Origin: Selaginella tamariscina
Taxonomy: Eukaryota > Streptophyta > Lycopodiopsida > Selaginellales > Selaginellaceae
Length of the DNA stretch: 64,000 nucleotides
Assembly: GCA_003024785.1 (NCBI GenBank)
Contig: PUQB01000091.1
Span: 434,001-498,000 of the forward strand
Direction: 5' to 3'
Positions 12,500 to 24,936 of this stretch are shown here, one piece after another (positions within the stretch are counted from its first letter, which is position 1; each line of letters begins with the position of its first letter). Made by a program: the position numbers and the translations under genes. The notes under the pieces were generated by a model. The model had not been told where the DNA came from and did no database searches. It saw only the letters and a program-made list of their open reading frames with translations.

Positions 12500-13700
12500 T
12501 AAAAGGTTTTCTTCTATTAGACAGACCCTTTTACTGTTGGTGTTCAAACAATTTGGCAACTAAAGAAAATGACCGATCTTGAACACAACACTTTGCTAAG
12601 TATTGATGTAATATTTGGAACTAATCGTTACAAGGTAAACATCATTTTTAAAATTTAAATTGGTTTAATAACTTTGAGTTTATAGTTTCCATTATATACA
12701 CGGTAATGGCATTTCAATGGCTTGGATTTTCACAACTAGTGAGAAAGGAAAACATATGAAACAATGGATGAAAGCTTTAAAAAAAAAGAGTTCTTTTAAA
12801 GAAATCATGTTGGAAACCAAACGCAATCATGATTGATGATGCAGAAGCCGAGATAAACGCTATACAATAAGTAAATTTGATTTTTATTTTTTTATTTATT
12901 AAATTTTTACTTTTACTTTTAATAGAGCTACATTTGATTGTAAGATCTTATTGTGCATTTGCTACGTAAGAAGATATTGGCTTAAGCATCTTATTCGAAA
13001 AGTTAAATTTTGGGATACTAAAATGGAGATATATGTACCACAACATCCATCATAATTTTCATATAAAGAAAATGCATTCGAGATCAGCTATTAATTACAC
13101 AATTTGAAGAAGAATTCAAAATTGAAAAAGCTTTTATTAAGTATTTTCAAGAGGTAAGTATTTATTAATAATTAATTCTTTTTACTTATATATATAATAT
13201 ATATATATTACAGATATGTGAGTTTTGGTTAGCCTGCAACTTTCCATATGCAAACAAGAAACAAATAGCTCAATCGAGACATTTTATGCAAATATGAAAG
13301 ATATACTTTCGTTAAAGAAGAAATATGCACGGAATCGCATGATGGATTAGGCACTTCACCAACTTACTTATCACAAAGGTGTATGTAAGATAATATTGGT
13401 TTACATCATTTTACAAGTTACAAGGATCACGGCTTCATTCGGAACCATGAATTTGAGAAACTAATCAATAGTGCAACACTAAAATCATCACACATACCAA
13501 ATAATGCTGTGAGATTTGACAAAGTTGATCTTAGGAAAGCATACATTCAGTCATCAACAAGTTCTACCATTTATTTTGTTTACAATTTAAGAAGTGACTG
13601 CAAGTTCTCAACATGCTACGATTGCCCATGGGCAAGCGAAGGTAACTTTTGTAAACACTAAGTAAAAGTGTTATTCATGGAACAGCAGCAGTGACATATG
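12500..13700 (+). pseudogene. MULE/SWIM zinc-finger transposase-derived gene, decayed
   Basis: Fragments of a Mutator-like transposase in family order but shifting frames: FGTNRYK (12611), AWIFTTSEKGKHMKQWMKAL (about 12720), IMIDDAEAEINAIQ (about 12830; the DD is a catalytic-type acidic position), LLCICYVRRYWLKHLIRKV (about 12945), FDKVDLRKAY (about 13517) and a SWIM zinc finger STCYDCPWASEGNFCKH (about 13610). Segments look separated by introns, for example GTAAAC...TTATAG at 12634-12686. Stops and missing pieces make it non-functional as it stands. The structure resembles the plant MULE-derived SWIM families. No terminal inverted repeats were identified. Confidence 0.7.
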
Positions 13701-13944
13701 TTCGTGGCACCGGAGCCTTCGAGAGACATGTTGTTAGAGTTTGAGAAAGAAAAAACCATTTTTATCTCAAATTGATTTTAATGCAATTGATTTAGACATT
13801 TTGCACAGCAGTGTTGATTCCGGGAGGTTTTACAGGGAGGAACAGTAGAAGATCCTAGCTGTGAGAATATAAACTCAAGTCTACGTCGGGGGTGTAGGTT
13901 TCTACATACAGAGCGAAATTCATAATAGAATAATGCAGATGGGG

Positions 13945-14388
13945 GTTTACTGTGGGTTTGACTGCCACTGACTGGAGCCGGGGGGATTCATCGCCTCATG
14001 GTTTGTGCTCAAGCTTCTCCAGCAGAGTTCATGGCACAGTTTGAGATCCAGGTATGTATGATTCACATTCTTGCTTTTTGAGGATGTGGATGCTTCAGGG
14101 CGATATTTTTGCGTTGAGAGGGTGATCTTTGCTGAAGACCTTGTTGCTCCTGTGAAGCTCGAGTTTCCCGGTATCTGCAGCAACTTCCCGAAAATGTGAA
14201 CTTTGATTGTGTGGTCGGTTTTTGTTACAAATGCCTTTGACACCGGGGTTTTTCCAGGTGCTCTGATTCCCTGGTTTCCCTCGCCCGAAACGATTGATAA
14301 CAAGAAAACTGTGGAGTTGATCAAGGGGTTCATCTCTCATTGCGGATACTGTTGGGAGCTTGCAACACAAAGGACTCCTGAAACTTAA
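13945..14388 (+). pseudogene. Unrecognised coding relic
   Basis: Three protein-like stretches lie in different frames: ASPAEFMAQFEIQ (about 14010), SGRYFCVERVIFAEDLVAPV (about 14095) and an open stretch from 14203 to a TAA at 14388 containing GALIPWFPSPETIDNKK. No intact reading frame connects them and I do not recognise the family. Confidence 0.3.
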
Positions 14389-14631
14389 GAGTTTTCCTTT
14401 ATTCTTTTCTATTTTTAAAAATTTTGTAGGTAAGATTTTCCTATCTAAAAAGCTATAGAATCGTTGCTATGTTGAGGTTTCTCTAGGTTGATCTTCAGGA
14501 AAGAAGATTTATATGTATGAAGAGTTGAGCTCACACAAAACAACGACTACAGTCGATCGGAAGCGTTGAAAGATGAATCTGCATCTTAGCCGTCCAAAAT
14601 TTTATTAAACGTCTTAGGGCTACCTCTGGCC

Positions 14632-16558
14632 ATGGACGACCCGCCGCAGCAGGAGATTGCAAAGATTAGTAGGGAAATTGAGGCCGTGGGCGAGAAGATA
14701 CGCAGCGAAGTACCTCTGGCCATGGACGATCCGCTGCAGCAGGAGGTTAGTAGGGAAACCGAGGTTACTAGGGAAATTGAGGCCGTGGACGGGAAGATTG
14801 AGGCCGTGGACGGGAAGATTGAGGCCGTGGACGAGAAGATTGAGGCCGTGGACGGGAAGATTGAGGCCGTGGACGAGAAGATTGAGGCCGTGGACGAGAA
14901 GATACGCAGCGAAATTGCATCCGAAAGTCCTCTTCTTCAATACTGGATTAGGAAGGAGGAGCAGCTGCGGAAGGAGGAGGAGCAGCTGCGGAAGGAGAAG
15001 GAGCTCCTTTTGCTTAAGTCCTCTGGCGTTTCCCACCGCCGTCAAGGTAAGCATTGTGTGTGATTGCTCTCGTTTTGCTCATTGTCGTCGATACATTCGG
15101 TGCAAACAGGTGCGGCTGATGAGTTTGCGGCGCTGGCTGCAGCTGTTCCTGAGTTCTCCTGGAACTCAGAAGATGGGCCATCTGAGGAGGCACTGGAGAA
15201 GTACCTGCTCGACTTCGACTGCCTGGCCGGTCGAGTACCACTGATGGATGGGACATACTTCGAACAGCTTTCTGGCCCAGAAAGCAAGGCGTTCTTTCGC
15301 TCGAACAGCGAGCTGGCCAGTTTTGTTCTGAACGCGATCATTACTCCCATGACTGGCTCCGGTGAATATGTAGCCAACAGCCACATTTTCCAGTTTTGCA
15401 GACTGCTGGACTGCATGAGGCGTTGCTCGAGCATCGGTTTCCGCTTAGACTTCCAATTTTCGATGGATAGGGTGGAGGCGGCATCAGGATCCACGTCCAC
15501 ACAGACCGCTCGGCTTGGCAAGCGGAAAAGGCCTGATTTCCTCTTGGAGGTGCGGGAGTTTCTTTTCATGCTCGGGGAGGGGGAAGAGTCCGACTTCTCT
15601 GTGGCGTGCAACGAGATACGAATGAAGCTGGCCACGGTGCCCGGATGGGTGTTCGGCGACGTCCGTTTCTTCCTCGCCTTTGCTGCTGCCGGGTTTAGAT
15701 GGCAGCTATTTCTAAAGAGAGGTTCAAGCGAGGAGCCTGAAGCAGTGGGGAAGGCGTTCGACCTGAGCAATTTCAACGATCGCGTGAAGCTCGTGCTGCT
15801 CTTTTTCAAGCTCTACTTTGTGTGCTTGAGCATGACCAACAAGCACGTCCACACTGGGTACGTATCTTCTGTTTCTAATGTCTGGTGGTGTAACTGAAAA
15901 CGTTTGTGCGTTGTTTCTATAGAATGCTGCCGCTTTTCAAGAAGCACGAAAGGGCTTTCTCCACCGTTGAGCTTGATGCAGAGGGATGCGTCAAGGTGAT
16001 TGAAAAGTGGAGTGAGTTCAAGAGAACGTTTGGTGTTGCGCTCTCGGACATAGAAAAGGCCTACTCCGTCAGCGTTGCTCAGCTCGTCTTTGCAGTGGTG
16101 CCGCCGGTGGTGTCGAAAGGGAGGTACTCGGTCCGAACGGGTCCTCTGGGACTACCTGCCAAATTCCAGGTGAGATCGGTGGACGATTGCAAGCAGCTTA
16201 CCCGGGACTTGCTCACTGCTCTAGCTGCTCTTCACACATAGAACTTGTTCATCGAGACATTCGTCTGGCTAACGTCATTTGGTCGCCGGATAAGAAGTGT
16301 TACGTACTCATTGACTTGGAATGCGTTGGTCGAATTGGGAGCAGGATGTTCAAGGTTCTCACCGATTATACATCAGAAACTCTGATGAATTGTAAGTACA
16401 CTAAAACTTCTGATTTTTATCAACTTGGAGTTCTCTTGACCAAACTGACTCCTCTATTGCGCCCCAATGAACAATGCAAAGACTTCATCGGGATGCTCCA
16501 GAGCCATGGCTCTAACTGTAAGCCCCAAAAACTGCTGACTCATGCCTGGCTCGCCTGA
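14632..16558 (+). CDS. Coiled-coil protein with a divergent protein-kinase-like domain
   Basis: Three exons: 14632-15046, 15110-15857, 15923-16558, all GT-AG and phase-consistent. Exon 1 encodes a charged coiled coil with six near-identical heptads IEAVD(G/E)K at 14776-14901, then KEEEQLRKE repeats. Exon 2 is a globular region of unknown type. Exon 3 ends with a kinase-like lobe: HRDIRLANVIW (catalytic loop HRD..N), LIDLECVG (DLE where kinases have DFG) and SDFYQLGVLLTKL. With DFG lost, activity is doubtful. About 16235 the frame breaks: ...ALHT-stop, while HIELVHRD continues one frame over, so one base is missing or the gene is broken. GC is well above the flanking DNA. The architecture suggests a lineage-specific plant family; the function is unknown. 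Confidence 0.65.
14776..14901 (+). repeat. Coding minisatellite, 21 bp x 6
   Basis: Six copies of ATTGAGGCCGTGGACG.GAAG alternate between GGG and GAG at one codon, giving exact seven-residue (heptad) periodicity. Upstream, CTCTGGCCATGGACGA..CC at 14624 is repeated about 92 bp later at 14716, so the whole exon start is duplicated. Confidence 0.9.
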
Positions 16559-16699
16559 TGCTCTTGTTACCCTTTGATATCAAAGTCTTTTTGAATTATA
16601 AAGTCTTGTGTTTTGCCAAGAAGTATCAGTATATATATGATGAAGTGTTTTCTTAACAAAAAAGAAAAAAAGAAAAAGTAACAGCAAGGATTAAGTGTG

Positions 16700-17453
16700 A
16701 TGACAACCGTGATTTTCCCCGCTCCACTCGCTGGTGCTCTACCGGGAGAACAAGTTCCTGGGGAATGCTCTGGTGCTCATGTACGGGAGGTTTTCGAGGC
16801 TCGAGGAGGCCCGGGTGGTGTTCGAGAGCCTCCCGAGCCCCTCGATCTGCTCCTGGAACATCATGGTTCAGGTGTATCTCCGGAACTCCACAGCGCGAAG
16901 GATTTGTTCGATAGGATGCCGCAAAGGAATGTTGTCTCCTGGACCTGCCTCGCTTCTGGCCCATTGTGAGATGGTCGAGCAATGTTCCAGAGGATGGCTC
17001 AGCGGAGCGTGATCTCCTGGAATGTGATCATCTCCTCTCACGTCCAGTTTGGGCTGCTTAGTTTTGCGGAGGGATTTTTCAGAAACGCGCCGGAAAGAAG
17101 CGTGGTTTCGTGGACTGCAATGCTCACCGCACATGCCGACAAGGGGGATCTGCTGTTGTCGAAGCGGTTCTTCGATGAGATGCCGAGCCGGACCGGCCAC
17201 CAGGATCGCCTACTCGAGGAGCGTGGAGGAGGCCGAGGGCGTCTACCTCCAGATGTCCCACTGCAACATCACGCTCCAGGTGTACGGCGAGAGCGGGTAC
17301 TCCGATGAGGCGGATACAATCTCCTGGAACATCGTCCTCCTCTCCTCTACCGGAATCCCCGCAGCGCAGTATAATTCACTGCTTGCAAAGACAATACAAG
17401 ATCGTATGATGTTGCCACAAGAAAAGATTGGTGTTTGCCCCCATGTCCTCTAA
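16700..17453 (+). pseudogene. Pentatricopeptide-repeat (PPR) protein, frameshifted
   Basis: Typical plant PPR repeat signatures occur in three frames: KFLGNALVLMYGRFSRLEEA, VFESLPSPSICSWNIMVQ, LFDRMPQRNVVSWTCLAS, MFQRMAQRSVISWNVIISS, PERSVVSWTAMLTAHADKGD and KRFFDEMPS. It has no introns, lacks a convincing start, changes frame at least twice and fades after about 17450. It is more GC-rich than its surroundings. PPR proteins bind organellar RNA; this copy is probably a truncated pseudogene. Confidence 0.8.
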
Positions 17454-18779
17454 GCTGGACATCTCCGATTAAAAAAATAAATAAAAACACTTGTGGGAGT
17501 CTGACCAAGAGGCTCCACAGCTGGCCCAAAGCTGTGTTAAACTCTGAAACACTTTTGCTGGATTACAACACCATATGAATCAAGATTCAGAAAAAAACTA
17601 TTTAATTACACCAACAAAAGGCCTATCAATTCATACCTTTGTTTGACTTTAGGCGCAGCAAAAAACTGTTACGATCATTACGGATTTGAAATAGTGGTGG
17701 TAAGCATCACAAAGCGTTGAATTAATATATGTAAGAAGCCTAAAGAGTTTTGCTATCCAAATTACATCCCATGCTTACCTATTGGGAATATAAGTTGTAC
17801 TGGTCTCTGCGTTTTTATCTGCAGTTTATTAGTTTATATTAAATTGATTACTCATTACTCAGCTTGATTCAAACTGTTTATTGTTTATCAAAGTTTGAAT
17901 TTGAATTTTATATTATTCATGTCTGTCAGGGTTCGACATACTTATTTTTGTAACAACTGTATTTAAAATGACAAACGGAAATTCAAAAAATGAATCGGTT
18001 GACCAGGTATTTTTATATTTTCTAATTGTACGTAGGTTCTTTACGTTTGACTATTTTATTATTTCCTAGGAATCAGAAATGTCATATGCAAAACCTGAAG
18101 CTAGTATAGAAATTCATGTAGTTAGCACACAAGTTTATTCTTTACTAAAAATTACAAAGGCAAACTTATAAGAAGGGATGATGGAGTTGCTAAATAGTAC
18201 CTTAGGTGAAAAAGCATTTATAATCATGGTTATTGGGAACATACGAATGGCACAATGAAATCTAAATCCATCGCGTAACGATGGATTTAGTTTTTTTTTA
18301 AAAAGAGTCAAACCATTGGTTGAGAGAATCGTTAGAAAAAAGAAATTTCCAAGTTTGAATGTGGATGTAACAGTCACTTTTTTTCCTAATTTTAAGAAAA
18401 GAAAATACAAAAACTCGTTGTTTTAGAATCTTACACTTAATAAGAATTAAATTTTCTTATACAAATCAAAAATAATGACAATGCCTTGTTTATTAAAAGT
18501 GTCTTGTAATTTCAATTGAAAATATTGCATGAGCGGCTGGGACTTTCTAAAAGGGCCTTATAAAAAACTTATATTGTGCGCACCTTGCCCAAGAAGAGAA
18601 AGAAAGATGGGAAGAAATAAACATTTAGAAAGAAAGAGAAATGGCAGAGAGGGGTGACCCAGTCATCTCTGCCACGTAGGAGAGAGACTGAAATTACTTA
18701 GACGTACTGTTAATATAAGAATAAGGCAAGATGCTCCGAATAATAAACGACATACTCTGTCTCTGCTGACTGTTACATA
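17454..18779. other. AT-rich region without a clear gene
   Basis: A faint coding-like patch at 17970-18410 (for example MTNGNSKNESVDQ, a possible GTATTT...CCTAG intron, then MSYAKPEASIEIHVVSTQVY) contains stops and is not recognised. Nothing else is supported. Confidence 0.4.
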
Positions 18780-19645
18780 AATAGGTATACAAGATATCAC
18801 AGGGATCCGTTGTTTAGCGATGGCACTGTTGTTTTAGGTGAAGAACAATGGAGATTTTTAGAGAATGAGTCAATATAATAGCTTCGTCTTGCGTATATGG
18901 TATGTGTATCTTTGTGTGTGTATTATGTATAGACACATCTGTGTACATGTATTCAATAACAGGCATTGCTATGTTGTATATATGAGATCGGCAACATACC
19001 TATATAACGTTACATAGCGTGTGCATATATATATATATTTTATGTATGTATTATGTGATTTTGTAACATCTGGTGTAAGTTTAGCTCAGACTGGATATAT
19101 CTTTTTGTGTTTGTATTTATATCGGGTGACACACAGACGCACAGTTATTCTACACACACACACACACACACGTATTTGGTACCTTTGACATATACCTGAT
19201 GTACATCACACAAAAGCAGAATCTGGTACATACCAAATCAGACGTCAACGTGATACGATATGATATTGTATAATAGATGTATATGTACGTTTATACATGT
19301 ATATGGGCATGTCTTATATTACACATCCATACATGCCCATGCCCGTATATATACATACGTGTATACTTTATAATATAGATAAATAGATACACACACACAC
19401 ACACACGAGTTGGTAAATGCAGGAAAGCAGAACTTTGGTACGTTTGGAATAGATTGGAACCAGGAACCTGTTAAAGTGATAACCGATATAAGAGACGTGG
19501 AAGGCAAGCCAGCACTTAAGGAGATAATCTCACTGTCCACATTACCACAAAAACCCCACTCGTTTTAAGAAGATACAGAGACACTGTACACGCGAGATTG
19601 ACCTCCCTGTACTTGCGTTACCGACTGGCCGCTACACTCTTTACT
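18780..19645 (+). pseudogene. PhoD-like phosphatase fragment, copy 1
   Basis: At about 18796 the sequence encodes YHRDPLFSDGTVVLGEEQWR, matching the PhoD metallophosphatase signature (D...LG..QW.WLE). The following IIASS strand lies in another frame. At 19427 an exon-like piece reads NFGTFGIDWNQEPVKVI and IRDVEGKPALKEIISLSTL, the C-terminal PhoD beta strands. A third piece at about 19603 ends at a GTATGT donor. Stops and shifts separate the pieces. The second and third pieces are repeated at 21.9-22.1 kb. The phosphatase identity rests on the LGEEQWRFLE and RDVEG motifs only. Confidence 0.5.
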
Positions 19646-20024
19646 GGTATGTATATACATGTATGTATAGTATTCACACACACACACTCTCTCTCTCTCA
19701 CACACACACAAGCTAAAGCCTGAGTAGCAAGTTTTTTCTTTGTACATATATATATAGTAACTTCATCACAGATATACTCTAAATTTACTAAATAAAGTTT
19801 TAAATGTGTATACGCATATGCAAATATAAAAATGTTTATGTGTGATGTGAGAGAGGTGTATGTGTGTGTGTTCCATCATAATCATGTTTAATATACGACT
19901 GTTTGTGTTAATATTAACACCAAGCATGTTCATATATGCTAAACATAAACACGTTCTTCTGTGTATTACATATTTTCTGAGAGAGAGAGAGAGATCATAC
20001 TGTAAGAGCAATAATTACCTTTGT

Positions 20025-20920
20025 CAAACTGGAACCGTCAAGGAATTTGACGTTTCGAACAACTATGATGGGTTTAAGGTTATACATTGTATATATGTAT
20101 CGAAATAGTATAATGTTTGTGTAGTATTGATGAATTAACTTAAAAGTTCCTACAAATTTAAAATATCAAACCTTGAGGATCATCTGCACTTCGTCGCAAC
20201 AGAGAGTACATGGTTCTCTGATTCGTATATATCCAACAAGGCTCTTGTCTGTTCACAAGTATATATGCACATATACATATACACCTTCTTATACTGTACG
20301 TATGTATACATAGGAAAGTTGTGTGGGCCGTAAAACCAGTCAAAGCTGTTTTTATATAAATGTATTATACATTATATATATGTAAATGAAAGAAAATTGT
20401 ACACGTAAATATACATAAGACGTGTGTGTGTGTTTTTTTTTAAAACCTTTGCAGAAACGTCCCGAAGGCATTTTGTATAACTCGATTTGTTAAATCATCA
20501 AATACACCGCCTGCATCAATATATATTAAGTTTACCTTTGTACGACTTTAGAGCTTAATTAACTGCCTAGAAACATATAAACTCATATATTTGAAACTAT
20601 ATTTATGCTTAAGTTTAGAAATATTAACAATTTTTATTACTCATTTTTATTTATTTTTTATTTACTGCCCGAATTTACCGCCCATTTCCTTCGTCAAAAA
20701 CTGCCGTTACGATTGACGATAGGATATTGTTCCACGTTTTGAGCTGCTATGGTGGCTCATTCTGAGGTGAGTTCATTGATTGAAGGGCTGGGTGCCGCTA
20801 ATGCAGATCTCGGTGCGGCTACATTGTTTGCCTCATCACTGCTCATGAAGAAGCTCTAGCCAAATGCTCTTATTCCTTCAAGAGAGCTGCTCGATATGAT
20901 CACTCTAGGTTAGTGTGTGT
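20025..20920. other. Region with unrecognised exon-like patches
   Basis: Coding-like pieces on the plus strand: TGTVKEFDVSNNYDGFKV (about 20026), HLHFVATESTWFSDSYIS (about 20182), and 20750-20910 with MVAHSEVSSLIEGLGAANAD then, one frame over, CLITAHEEALAKCSYSFKR ending at an AG/GTTAGT donor. They may belong to the broken gene around them. No function assigned. Confidence 0.25.
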
Positions 20921-21099
20921 GATTTATTTCTTGTGTATATATTGTATGCATATGTTTATATATATGTTTGAAAGGTTTAGAGGGTTTTTGTGTGCGCATT
21001 CTTTTGCTTGATTTCTAATATGTGATTCTTGTGACTTGTAGTGCATATAATTATTCTCGCAAAATGTATATTGTGTTATAAAGGATTTCACATTAGTTC

Positions 21100-21535
21100 A
21101 TGAATTCATTTATGAAAGTTGTTCAGCTGCTTTTTTTCTTTGCATCGAGATCTTTCAGTGAGAATTAGATGTAAGTGAATTGTATGGAAGTGGATACTGC
21201 AGTGATGTGTCCAAAAGGATTCTACCAGTGTTGGAATAAGTGTTTTCATCTTTGTGTGTGTGTGTGTGTGTGTGTTTGTGTATGTGTATGTGTTGTGTGA
21301 CTTCTTATAAACAGCTAAATACAACTATTATCATACGATCAATGCTTGGGGTGATCGATGTGTGACGGCTCCAAGTGCTCCAACAGATTCAATCAATCTT
21401 CGGTGTGGAGCTAGGAAAGCTGCATATTCATTTGTTGTGTACGAGTCTCTTATTCTTGAATCACGGAGGATGGATTTTGACCAAATGTGAGCGGCAGTTA
21501 AATCCAATAGACCTAGTTAGAGAAGTACAGGTATG
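21100..21535. repeat. Dispersed repeat, copy 2
   Basis: Matches 8370-8640 plus 9085-9245. It ends next to the second PhoD fragment copy at a CAG/GTATGT-like boundary. An internal GT repeat lies at about 21255-21277. Confidence 0.6.
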
Positions 21536-22112
21536 TTGTATATATGAAATCGGCAACATACCTATATAACGTTACATAGCGTGTGCATATATATGATAGG
21601 TGACACACAGACGCACAGTTATTCTACACACACACACACACACACGTATTTGGTACCTTTGACATATACCTGATGTACATCACACAAAAGCAGAATCTGG
21701 TACATACTAAATCAGATGTTAACGTGATATGATCGAATGTACGTTTATACATGTATATGGGCATTACACATCCATACATCCCCATGCCCGTATATATACA
21801 TACGTGTATACTTTATAATATAGATAAATAGATACATACATACAGACACACACACACGATTTGGTAAATGCAGGAAAGCAGAACTTTGGTACGTTTGAAA
21901 TAGACCGGAACCAGGAACCTGTTAAAGTGATAACCGATATAAGAGACGTGGAAGGCAAGCCAGCACTTAAGGAGATAATTTCACTGTCCACATTACCACA
22001 AAAACCCCACTCGTTTTAAGAAGATACAGAGACGAGATTGACCTCCCCTGGTACTTGCGTTACCGACTGGCCGCTACACTCTTTACTGGTATGTATATAC
22101 ATGTATGTATAG

Positions 22113-22162
<50 letters not shown>

Positions 22163-22760
22163 ACACACACACTGGCACCCAAGCCAAAGCCTGAGTAGCA
22201 AGTTTTTTCTTTGTACATATATATATAGTAACTTCATCACAAAACATACTTTAAGTTTACTAAATAAAGTTTTAAATGTGTATACGCATATGCAAATGTA
22301 AAACCGTTTATATGTGATGTGAGAGAGGTGTAAAGTAAATGTATTGTATAGCTATTTACACATGTATATGTATTTACATATACGTATGTGTACACATAAT
22401 GTTGTACACATGAGTTGAAGATTCACAACTAATGTTGCAACACGTGGAGTGTTAAACAAGTTATTTAGAGCAGGTTAAAATAATTAAAAATTGCTGCATT
22501 GCTCATCTGCAACGAAGGTATATTTATTCATAATTGTGATGCACACACATGCACTGACACACACACACACACTACATAATTAAAATGGCAATTTCATTCT
22601 ACGCCAAATATATAAAATCAATTTTATGCTGTTTGCTACATCACTTCACATAATTTATATATATCTGTATATCTTTTGTTATTTAGGGACCAACACCCTT
22701 TGCGTATAAGTGGTACTATGCAGAAGAAATTGTGTATAAGAAAGCTATGAAGGTAAATTA
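21535..22760 (+). pseudogene. PhoD-like phosphatase fragment, copy 2
   Basis: Bases 21535-22330 are a near copy of 18965-19860, including GGCAACATACCTATATAACG, the exon piece NFGTFEIDRNQEPVKVI followed by IRDVEGKPALKEIISLSTL at about 21875-22000, and the next piece RDEIDLPWYLRYRLAATLFT. The latter has a cleaner frame than copy 1, which carries an 11-base insertion there. A further exon with good splice sites lies at 22688-22752 (TAG/..GTAAAT) and encodes PTPFAYKWYYAEEIVYKKAM. The upstream catalytic exons are missing, so this is a truncated duplicate unless the gene continues elsewhere. Confidence 0.5.
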
Positions 22761-22970
22761 TATATATTAAAAACCTAAATGTATAATGAAATGCGTAAGT
22801 TTTTATCTTCTGCATAACACACACACATTATTAATATAGTCTTATTGTATAATTTAATAGATACAGTAATGTCTATAGAGGGGTCATTTATATCCTACTT
22901 ATGTACATGAAGCATTATATTTATTATATCATTACAGAAAGTATATATACATAGTATGAATAACTAGAAT

Positions 22971-23001
<31 letters not shown>

Positions 23002-24356
23002 GAGGTACAAACTAGATATACGCATGCACACACTCAATCACACGTTTCTTACATAAGTGTGTGTGTGTGCGCGTGCGCGTGCACACACACACAGACACAC
23101 GTATTGATGTATATGGATATGATTTATTAGCATGTAAAAGCCAAGTAACAATATTTTGGTTGTTTTATACTTAAGTAAATTTTTTGTAATAGGCCAAGTT
23201 TGTTTATAGTAAATAATAAACACATTCCATATTTTAATTTTTTAAATTATTATCTAAACCAGGATACTGTGTGTGTTTTGTATATATAACTTCAAAAGTT
23301 ATAGCAAAACAATTAGGTAAATTAGCATATAAATTTTTCCATCTCCTTTAAACTTTTATTTAAGTTTAAATTTTGATTAAAACAATTTAGAGTTGTATAA
23401 CGATGATGTTGACTTCAATTTTATTTGTCTGAAATTTTTATTTAAACTACATTATAAAATCAAAGAATTTCATAACGTCTTTATTTAACATCTTAGTCAC
23501 TTTATTTGGAGATTGTTTTCTTATTATGTTTAAAATAGCTATAATGTATTGCAATATATATGTTGTGTTAAATACGATGAATTATAGGTTAATTTAATGC
23601 ATTTTTTAAAACTTTATTAAAAGTTCACCAATTTTTTACATATTTTTTTAATTATTTTTTTTAGCAATATTGTTACATCTCTCTCTAGAATCATATATAT
23701 TGTCGTAATATACACATGTATATTATTACATCATGCCTGAATCATGGGATAAGCATGTTCAAGTACTTTATATGTATTTATGTGTATGAGCTACACATAC
23801 ATTGTTAGTGTTACTCTCTCGCACGCACGCACATTTTATATTTATTTATTTTTTTTATATATCATGTATATAAATCATTTTTAGACCAAAATTCAGGGTA
23901 CACACCTGAATCATATGTAATAACTGATTGTATCATTATAACATGTAATATATCAATGCATATACACACGTATATATATATACATGAGATAACATGTCAT
24001 GTATTATTAAATAAATATATATACTAGTTAAAATCTATAAATTATATTAAATTAACGTGTATATGTATACTAGTTAAAATCTATAAATTTTTTTACTTAT
24101 TTAAAACTTCACATTGTGAAATATACACACACGGCATACATAATTATAGATACACATACTATGTAAAAGATCATTAATGCGCGTTAATTCTTGTACTTAA
24201 TTTTGAAGGACTGAAAGCATCACTGGAGTGTTTTCAGTAGCATCCATAAGGAACTGGTCTGGAATTAAGTTATAAGTGTGTGTGTGTGTGTTTTACTAAC
24301 AAATAGTAAGGTATGCAGCAAATAATATCATAAATCTTAAATGCTCTCTCTATCTC

Positions 24357-24387
<31 letters not shown>

Positions 24388-24637
24388 ACCTGTGTGTGGG
24401 TCGCCAGTGTGTAATAAACTAATTTATAATGTTTTTATTTGAAAAATGTTTGGATTGATAAACTTATAAGTAAAACCGCTATTAACAATAATGAAGTTAT
24501 TATAATATACCTGTGTCCAGAAAGAGTTGCATGGTTACATTCAATATTGAGTTTGAAATCATCTGTAAGATTTATATAATAGCAGCTTATTAATTTAACT
24601 TCTATATATATCTTTAAGTATATGGATAAATACGACT
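22760..24637. other. AT-rich intergenic DNA with GT microsatellites
   Basis: Pure GT runs lie at about 22973-23000 and 24361-24387. An alternating GTGTGCGCGTGCGCGTGCACAC stretch lies at about 23057-23092. No gene seen. Confidence 0.7.
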
Positions 24638-24798
24638 TGTAAGATCCACGTGTAAGGCTGCATGTGCACGTACTATTATTAGCGTAGTGGATTTTGATAG
24701 CCGTCGGATTGGATTCAATCTGGACCACTCGCTCTTGTATATAAGTTAGGGTTTCTGAACTAATGGAGATACACATTTCTATATTCCGAGCTCTCACA
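24638..24798 (+). repeat. 5' LTR (161 bp)
   Basis: TG...CA ends. It contains GTATATAAG, a likely TATA box, near 24738. Confidence 0.93.
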
Positions 24799-24936
24799 TT
24801 GGTGGAGGTGAGGGGCACCTCTAATTGTCCCTACGGAGTGCTCGGATTTGTGTCTTTTTTTCTCTGTCTTCTTAGGTCTAGCTTTTCCATTGTCTAGATC
24901 TATTCCTTTCTTGTGGATTTTGTCTCTTCTTCATCC

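Noticed and set aside
18540..18790. Possible solo LTR ending AATAATAAACGACATACTCTG
   Set aside because: No second copy in the window and no target duplication could be confirmed.
23057..23092. Alternating GC/GT stretch as a regulatory Z-DNA site
   Set aside because: Could form Z-DNA, but nothing shows a function and similar microsatellites are everywhere here.
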